Shown: positions 6,582 through 10,166 of the stretch, one piece after another
Layout of the letters: each line of letters starts with the position of its first letter
How positions within the stretch are numbered: position 1 is the first letter of the stretch
Made by a program: the position numbers and the translations under genes
Notes under the pieces: model-generated
What the model was told of the DNA's origin: nothing
Databases searched by the model: none
The model's input: the letters and a program-made list of their open reading frames with translations, nothing else
NCBI GenBank assembly: GCA_007127615.1
Contig: SKZB01000268.1
Coordinates: 1-10,166, forward strand
Length of the DNA: 10,166 nt
DNA from: Phycisphaerales bacterium
Lineage (GTDB): Bacteria; Planctomycetota; Phycisphaerae; Phycisphaerales; SM1A02
Direction of reading: 5' to 3'

Positions 6582-8297
6582 CTACTGCAACTGCATCATC
6601 AACTGTGAAATCTCTTCCATCACGACCTGCTGAAGTTGCATCAGGGTATTGACCTCACCCGCTTCGATGCGGTCGCGCACACGGCTCATCGCCTCGTCGA
6701 ACACCGAGCGAAGCTGCTCGCGCGTTTCCGCGTCCAGCATGTCGCCCATGCCCTGGGCCTCGATCGCCTGCATCGCCACGTCAAAGGTCATTTCATCAAG
6801 TTGCGCCAACAGAACCTGCGGGTCGATCTCCTGGTTCGGGTCGATCCCCGAAAGGTCCGTCATGCCCGCGGCGCCGGAGACCTCATCATCTTGAATGGGG
6901 GGCAGATCGCCCGGCAGATCATCGACCGCATCGAAATCAACCTCCTCACCGGCGAGGAGATCGCGGAGCAGTTCCAGATTGCGGCGCACCGCCGTGGCGT
7001 TCTGCGCCGCCTGCCCGGTGAGCATGTCGAGGGCCTGCAGCGATGCATTCACCGCTTCGCGCGCGACATCGGTCCACTGATCCCGGCGACGCGTCACGTC
7101 CTCCAGTTCATCGCGGTAGCGCGTCACCGGTCCCATGGCGTCGCCGGCGTTGATCACGCCCTGCAGCAGACGCGCCTGCTCGTCCAGGCCGCCGGCCCGG
7201 AACCATGCGAGTCGGCTGAGCGTCTCCTGAATTCGCGCTTCGATCATACGAATGTGGTCGGTTCCCGTCCCGCGCGCCCGGGCGGCGGCCTGTTGGGCCT
7301 GGCCCGCCGCGCGTTCCAGTTCCGCCCGCGCTTCGTCGTACAGGGCCGTCAGATCCCCGCCCATGCGTTCGGCGAGTTCCGCCATCCCGTCAGAGATCTC
7401 ATCCCGCAGCGACTGACGGCGCTGAACCATCGAGGCGGACAGTCCCTCAAACATCTCGTCGAATTCACCCACCTGCGCCACGGCCCGTTCGACCGTCGAG
7501 ACGAACCGTTCCAGTTGTCGCAGCAGGGTTTCCGTCAGATCCACGTTCGGTTGAATCTCGTAGATGATTTCAATGTCCCGCCCCGAAATCCGGTACTCGA
7601 GCGCATCGGCCTGTCGTCGAAGGTCAATCGCGTTCTGAAACGAGGTGAAACCGTCGGTCGGGCCGAGTTCGCTCGCCCGGCGAAGCATTTCGTTGGCCTC
7701 ATCACGCAGTTCCACCACGCGCTCAACGTCCCGTTCGTTCAACGCGCGGCGTTCCGCAGCCGGCTGGCGCAGTTCATCGAGCGTTTGTCGCATGGACGCG
7801 GCCTGTTGGGCCACGTTCTGACGCTGCTGCTGCAGCGCCTGACGCCGACCACTGATTTCGACCGATTCGAGCGCGCGGACCATCGTGTCGTGACGACGGA
7901 TGCCGTTGATCTTCTGCCGGAGAAGGCTCCGAGTGTGCTGCAGGCGCATCTCCTGATCGCCGGCCTGCAACATGCGTGAGGTCGCCAGCTCGCGGAGCGC
8001 CTGCGCGGTCAGCAGCGCCGAGGCGGACTGTTGGCCTGGTGCGCCTTCATTGATGCGCGAGAGTTGATTGACGAGATCGTTCAGTTGATTCTGGACCCGG
8101 GAATAATCCGCATCCTCCGGCCGCAGGTTGCCGAGTCGCGCGCGGTCAAACTGAAGGGAGGCGGTTTCGAGCGAGCGCTGCACTTCGTTGCGGGTTGCGG
8201 CGGCGCTGTCTTCGCAACCCGGAAGACCGAGCGCGCTGACCGTCAGCAGCAGGCCGACCATCGCCAGCGCGGTGAAGGGGGTTCGCGTGTCAATCAT
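6582..8297 (-). CDS. Coiled-coil putative lipoprotein of unknown function
   Basis: I do not recognise a family. The 571-residue product starts with MIDTRTPFTALAMVG, a hydrophobic run and LGLPGC, a possible lipobox with Cys28 as the lipidated residue (Pro at -2 is not ideal). The next residues are Glu-Asp. Residues 35-445 are almost wholly helical and rich in Gln, Arg, Glu and Leu with heptad-like spacing, for example RRQALQQQRQNVAQQAASMR (151-170) and LTALYDEARAELERAAGQAQ (316-335). An acidic, proline-containing linker follows (450-472). A second helical part ends in Met/Gln-rich NTLMQLQQVVMEEISQLMMQ (550-569). Cys28 is the only cysteine I see. A periplasmic structural or tethering role is inferred from the shape alone. 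It precedes lepB by 68 bp and follows the CX4CH gene by 108 bp. Its upstream region has at best a weak GAG ribosome site. Confidence 0.85.
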   Translation of the reverse strand: MIDTRTPFTALAMVGLLLTVSALGLPGCEDSAAATRNEVQRSLETASLQFDRARLGNLRPEDADYSRVQNQLNDLVNQLSRINEGAPGQQSASALLTAQALRELATSRMLQAGDQEMRLQHTRSLLRQKINGIRRHDTMVRALESVEISGRRQALQQQRQNVAQQAASMRQTLDELRQPAAERRALNERDVERVVELRDEANEMLRRASELGPTDGFTSFQNAIDLRRQADALEYRISGRDIEIIYEIQPNVDLTETLLRQLERFVSTVERAVAQVGEFDEMFEGLSASMVQRRQSLRDEISDGMAELAERMGGDLTALYDEARAELERAAGQAQQAAARARGTGTDHIRMIEARIQETLSRLAWFRAGGLDEQARLLQGVINAGDAMGPVTRYRDELEDVTRRRDQWTDVAREAVNASLQALDMLTGQAAQNATAVRRNLELLRDLLAGEEVDFDAVDDLPGDLPPIQDDEVSGAAGMTDLSGIDPNQEIDPQVLLAQLDEMTFDVAMQAIEAQGMGDMLDAETREQLRSVFDEAMSRVRDRIEAGEVNTLMQLQQVVMEEISQLMMQLQ

Positions 8298-8340
8298 GCT
8301 TCGTGAATCTCAAAAGGGGGCCAGAAGTGGCGAAAACCAG

Positions 8341-8349
8341 AGTGTAGCA
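8341..8349 (-). promoter_or_regulatory. Candidate extended -10 promoter for the coiled-coil gene
   Basis: On the minus strand TGCTACACT matches the extended -10 form TGnTAnnnT. It lies 43 bp upstream of the ATG at 8297, which leaves a leader of about 35 bases. No -35 box is recognisable at the usual distance. If real, the coiled-coil gene and lepB could be transcribed apart from the gene before them. Confidence 0.3.
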
Positions 8350-8405
8350 GGTCCAACCGAAGCGTGGGAGGACTTCGGCGGCCGTCGCGCCCGGCGTCTT
8401 ACCGA

Positions 8406-10019
8406 TCATCGGGCCGGCGACGCGGTCGAGTCGTTCCGGTCGCCGGGCGGCTCCGGCTCGTCCTCCTCCGCGTCGGTCGGATTCGGATCGAAATCGATCG
8501 GATATTCCGGCCGGGGCTGCATCATCATCTTTATCCACCGAACGGCATCGCGCTGCATCGAATCGTCGCGGCGGGTAAAGACCGGCTTCCAGCCGGGCAC
8601 GTCGGGATGCGGAATTCGCGCCCACTCCCGCGGCAGCCCGTACTGAATGATCAGCGACATCTCCGGCTGCTCGTAATTGATCATCGGCCAGCGGGGGTTC
8701 ACCTCCAGCCGCTCCAGAATCAGGAAATTCGTGTACCGCGTTCGTTCGCTGCGGTGATGGTCCCGGTGCATCATGAACCGGGTCTCATTCGGCCCGCCGT
8801 GGCAACCGCTCGTCGCGCAGTTGTTCATCAGCCAGGTGTTGTGGATCCGCTGGCGAAAGACGTTCATCGATTCCGGATCGCCCTGCACCTCGATCTGCGG
8901 ATAGAGGTCGCGGGCGCGCAGTTCAAACATCAGGCGGACCACGCGCTCGGGGTCCGCGCGAAAGAGACGGTTCCGCTCCGAGGGGCTGCCGGGAATCAGC
9001 GGACTCGTGCCGTACCGATCGATCAATTCGTGAATGGTTTCGCGCGAAACCCGCAGGCGCGGCGGACGATCGAAGTCCAGTTCGTACACCCGGATCAGAT
9101 TGACTTCTTCGGGGGTGAGCAGGCGCTGCCCCTCGGCGGGCGTGGGGGAGCGGCGTGACCGATCCCGATGGGAGCGGCCGGAGGATCCCTCCTCCTCGTT
9201 GGCGGATCTTTCCCTCGCTTCGCGAATCAGTTCCAGCTGTGCATCGACCATCGTGCGCAAGCGGCGAACCGCCGTAATCCGATCCTCATCCACCACTTCT
9301 TCCAGGTGTTCAAGATGCCCCCGGGCCAGCTCGTACTTCCGCTGCTCAATGAGCCATTGCACCAACGTGATGTGTTGATCGTGTCGGCCGGGATCCAACG
9401 CATCGATGAAGCGGCGGTAGAGTTCTTCAAACGTCGGTTCCAGTCGAACGTAATCCACGTGCTCGCGATCGATCCGGACGCGAATGCCCTCGATCTCCAT
9501 GGCGACATCGTCGAAGTTATCCTCGATGATGATTCCTTCGCGCATCTGGCCGCTTCGCATGATGACCACGCCGCGCTGTCCCGGTTCGGGGTTCACCAGC
9601 CGCACGATCTGGTGAACGCGCGTCTTGTGGAAACTTTCCAGTTCTCCACGCGGGGTACGAATCACGATCACGTTCTGATCTTCCATCTTCACGTGTCCCG
9701 ACAGCTCGCGATACCGGCTCACGCGCAGGATCACCCGGTCGGGCTCCGCGGCGTCACCATCCGCATCGGCGGGCAGCAACTCTTTCGGGAGCGCTTCATC
9801 CGCCGCGTCGGGCGCGTCGGCATCGTTCTCGTCGTTCTGATCGTCCCGGTCGTTCTCGGTCGGTTCGGCGCCGGCCGCGTCCGTCGGCCACGAGGCAGAA
9901 GCGGCATGAGCCGCGGCCGATCGAAGTGAGGGGACCGCCGCGAGCAGCAGCGCGAGGAGTGAGATCAGGGCGATCACCGGAAGCGCGGCCTGAAGGCGTG
10001 ATTGGAGGCATCGGGGCAT
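8406..10019 (-). CDS. Exported or membrane-anchored protein with Sm-like repeats and a CX4CH heme-type motif
   Basis: With the ATG at 10019 the protein has 537 residues. The frame is open further to a GTG at 10160, but that stretch looks non-coding, and the chosen Met precedes a clear export signal or anchor (11-39, ending SAAAHA). Residues 46-95 are an Asp/Glu/Ala-rich linker. Residues 95-192 contain two beta-hairpin-like units, GHVKMEDQNVIVIRTPRGEL and QMREGIIIEDNFDDVAMEIE, resembling small Sm/SH3-type barrels. Residues 195-270 are helical, followed by a basic, Ser-rich linker (279-291). The C-terminal domain has NNCATSGCHGG, with Cys401, Cys406 and His407: a CX4CH form of the c-type heme site. 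Apart from Cys4, before the signal, these are the only cysteines I see. HRDHH (418-422) and later Met and His residues could supply the second axial ligand. Electron transfer is a possible role, but no partner oxidase or dehydrogenase is nearby. Two genes follow on the same strand. Confidence 0.85.
   Translation of the reverse strand: MPRCLQSRLQAALPVIALISLLALLLAAVPSLRSAAAHAASASWPTDAAGAEPTENDRDDQNDENDADAPDAADEALPKELLPADADGDAAEPDRVILRVSRYRELSGHVKMEDQNVIVIRTPRGELESFHKTRVHQIVRLVNPEPGQRGVVIMRSGQMREGIIIEDNFDDVAMEIEGIRVRIDREHVDYVRLEPTFEELYRRFIDALDPGRHDQHITLVQWLIEQRKYELARGHLEHLEEVVDEDRITAVRRLRTMVDAQLELIREARERSANEEEGSSGRSHRDRSRRSPTPAEGQRLLTPEEVNLIRVYELDFDRPPRLRVSRETIHELIDRYGTSPLIPGSPSERNRLFRADPERVVRLMFELRARDLYPQIEVQGDPESMNVFRQRIHNTWLMNNCATSGCHGGPNETRFMMHRDHHRSERTRYTNFLILERLEVNPRWPMINYEQPEMSLIIQYGLPREWARIPHPDVPGWKPVFTRRDDSMQRDAVRWIKMMMQPRPEYPIDFDPNPTDAEEDEPEPPGDRNDSTASPAR
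8799..8819 (-). other. CX4CH heme-attachment-type motif
   Basis: Codons 401-407 read C-A-T-S-G-C-H and are followed by GG. Standard c-type cytochromes use CXXCH. CX4CH sites are known to bind heme covalently in Desulfovibrio tetraheme cytochrome c3. Heme attachment here is inferred. Confidence 0.6.
9444..9737 (-). other. Pair of Sm/SH3-like beta units in the CX4CH protein
   Basis: Residues 95-192 show two copies of a pattern: Gly, short strand, (E)D, strand of alternating Val/Ile, turn, then a strand ending in (V)xxI or (V)xYV. The first unit covers about 105-140 and the second about 150-192. The resemblance to small beta-barrel folds is by eye; ligand and function are unknown. Confidence 0.4.
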
Positions 10020-10027
10020 AGCACCGT

Positions 10028-10057
10028 ATTGTCTGCAAAAGGGGGGACCACCGTCAA
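10028..10057 (-). promoter_or_regulatory. Candidate promoter of the CX4CH gene, possibly leaderless
   Basis: On the minus strand TTGACG (10052-10057, five of six match) is followed after 18 bp by GACAAT (10028-10033, four of six match). Only 8 bases separate the -10 box from the ATG at 10019, so the transcript would start at or next to the start codon. There is no Shine-Dalgarno sequence in that space. It supports choosing ATG 10019 over the upstream GTG. Confidence 0.4.
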
Positions 10058-10166
10058 TACCGCGCGACCATCGCGCCGCCGGTGAGCAGACCGGATGCGG
10101 CGATAGACGCACCTCAGCCAACTTCTCCGATTTGTTTTTTCCCGGTTTCTTCCGCCGCACGGCGCG

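Noticed and set aside
6636..7979. 447-codon open frame antisense to the coiled-coil gene
   Set aside because: The product is His/Arg-rich without domain pattern. The minus-strand frame has a signal peptide, heptads and a clean acidic linker. Long antisense frames are common in GC-rich genes.
9168..9929. 253-codon plus-strand frame antisense to the CX4CH gene
   Set aside because: It has no export signal or motif, and its strand is opposite to the frame holding the hydrophobic signal, acidic linker and CX4CH.
10020..10160. Upstream extension of the CX4CH protein to a GTG at 10160
   Set aside because: The extra 47 residues are basic and featureless and would bury the export signal. A candidate promoter lies inside this stretch.
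1..10166. tRNA, rRNA, CRISPR, insertion sequence or phage genes
   Set aside because: I looked for tRNA arms, regularly spaced repeats, transposase or integrase motifs and terminal inverted repeats and saw none. Gene density and order look like ordinary chromosome.

Overview
The window looks like chromosomal DNA from a planctomycete, most likely of the Phycisphaerae type. The base composition is high in GC. Three kinds of protein point there: a secreted protein with the dockerin-like 'LLANWG' calcium loops common in that group, a signal peptidase I with a very large internal insert, and a membrane-anchored protein with an unusual CX4CH heme-type motif. No plasmid, phage, transposon, CRISPR or RNA gene is visible. 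The assignment rests on protein style, not on a marker gene.

Layout from left to right. (1) The C-terminal end of elongation factor P (+, 1-225), cut by the window edge. (2) A small secreted cysteine-rich protein on the minus strand (301-906) with two dockerin-like EF-hand loops and three Dictyostelium-type CDDGN repeats. (3) A 206-bp divergent spacer, then rsmA/ksgA (+, 1113-1934), whose 3' end overlaps the 3' end of thiD (-, 1906-2688) by 29 bp. (4) A divergent spacer, then an uncharacterised exported 691-residue protein (+, 2787-4862) built from two diverged copies of one helical module. (5) A minus-strand run of three envelope genes, read right to left: an exported or membrane-anchored protein with Sm-like beta repeats and a CX4CH motif (8406-10019), a long coiled-coil putative lipoprotein (6582-8297), and signal peptidase I (4897-6513). 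The gaps between these three are 108 and 68 bp.

The left part holds core functions: translation (EF-P), ribosome maturation (RsmA) and thiamine synthesis (ThiD). The rest concerns the cell envelope and export: four of the seven complete genes carry an N-terminal export or anchor signal, and a fifth is the leader peptidase itself. Nothing here forms an obvious defence or biosynthetic system. The most interesting material is the unusual protein architecture: the insert-bearing signal peptidase, the tandem-duplicated exported protein, the CX4CH protein, and the catalytic-domain-free dockerin/cysteine-repeat protein. No gap longer than 206 bp lacks a gene.
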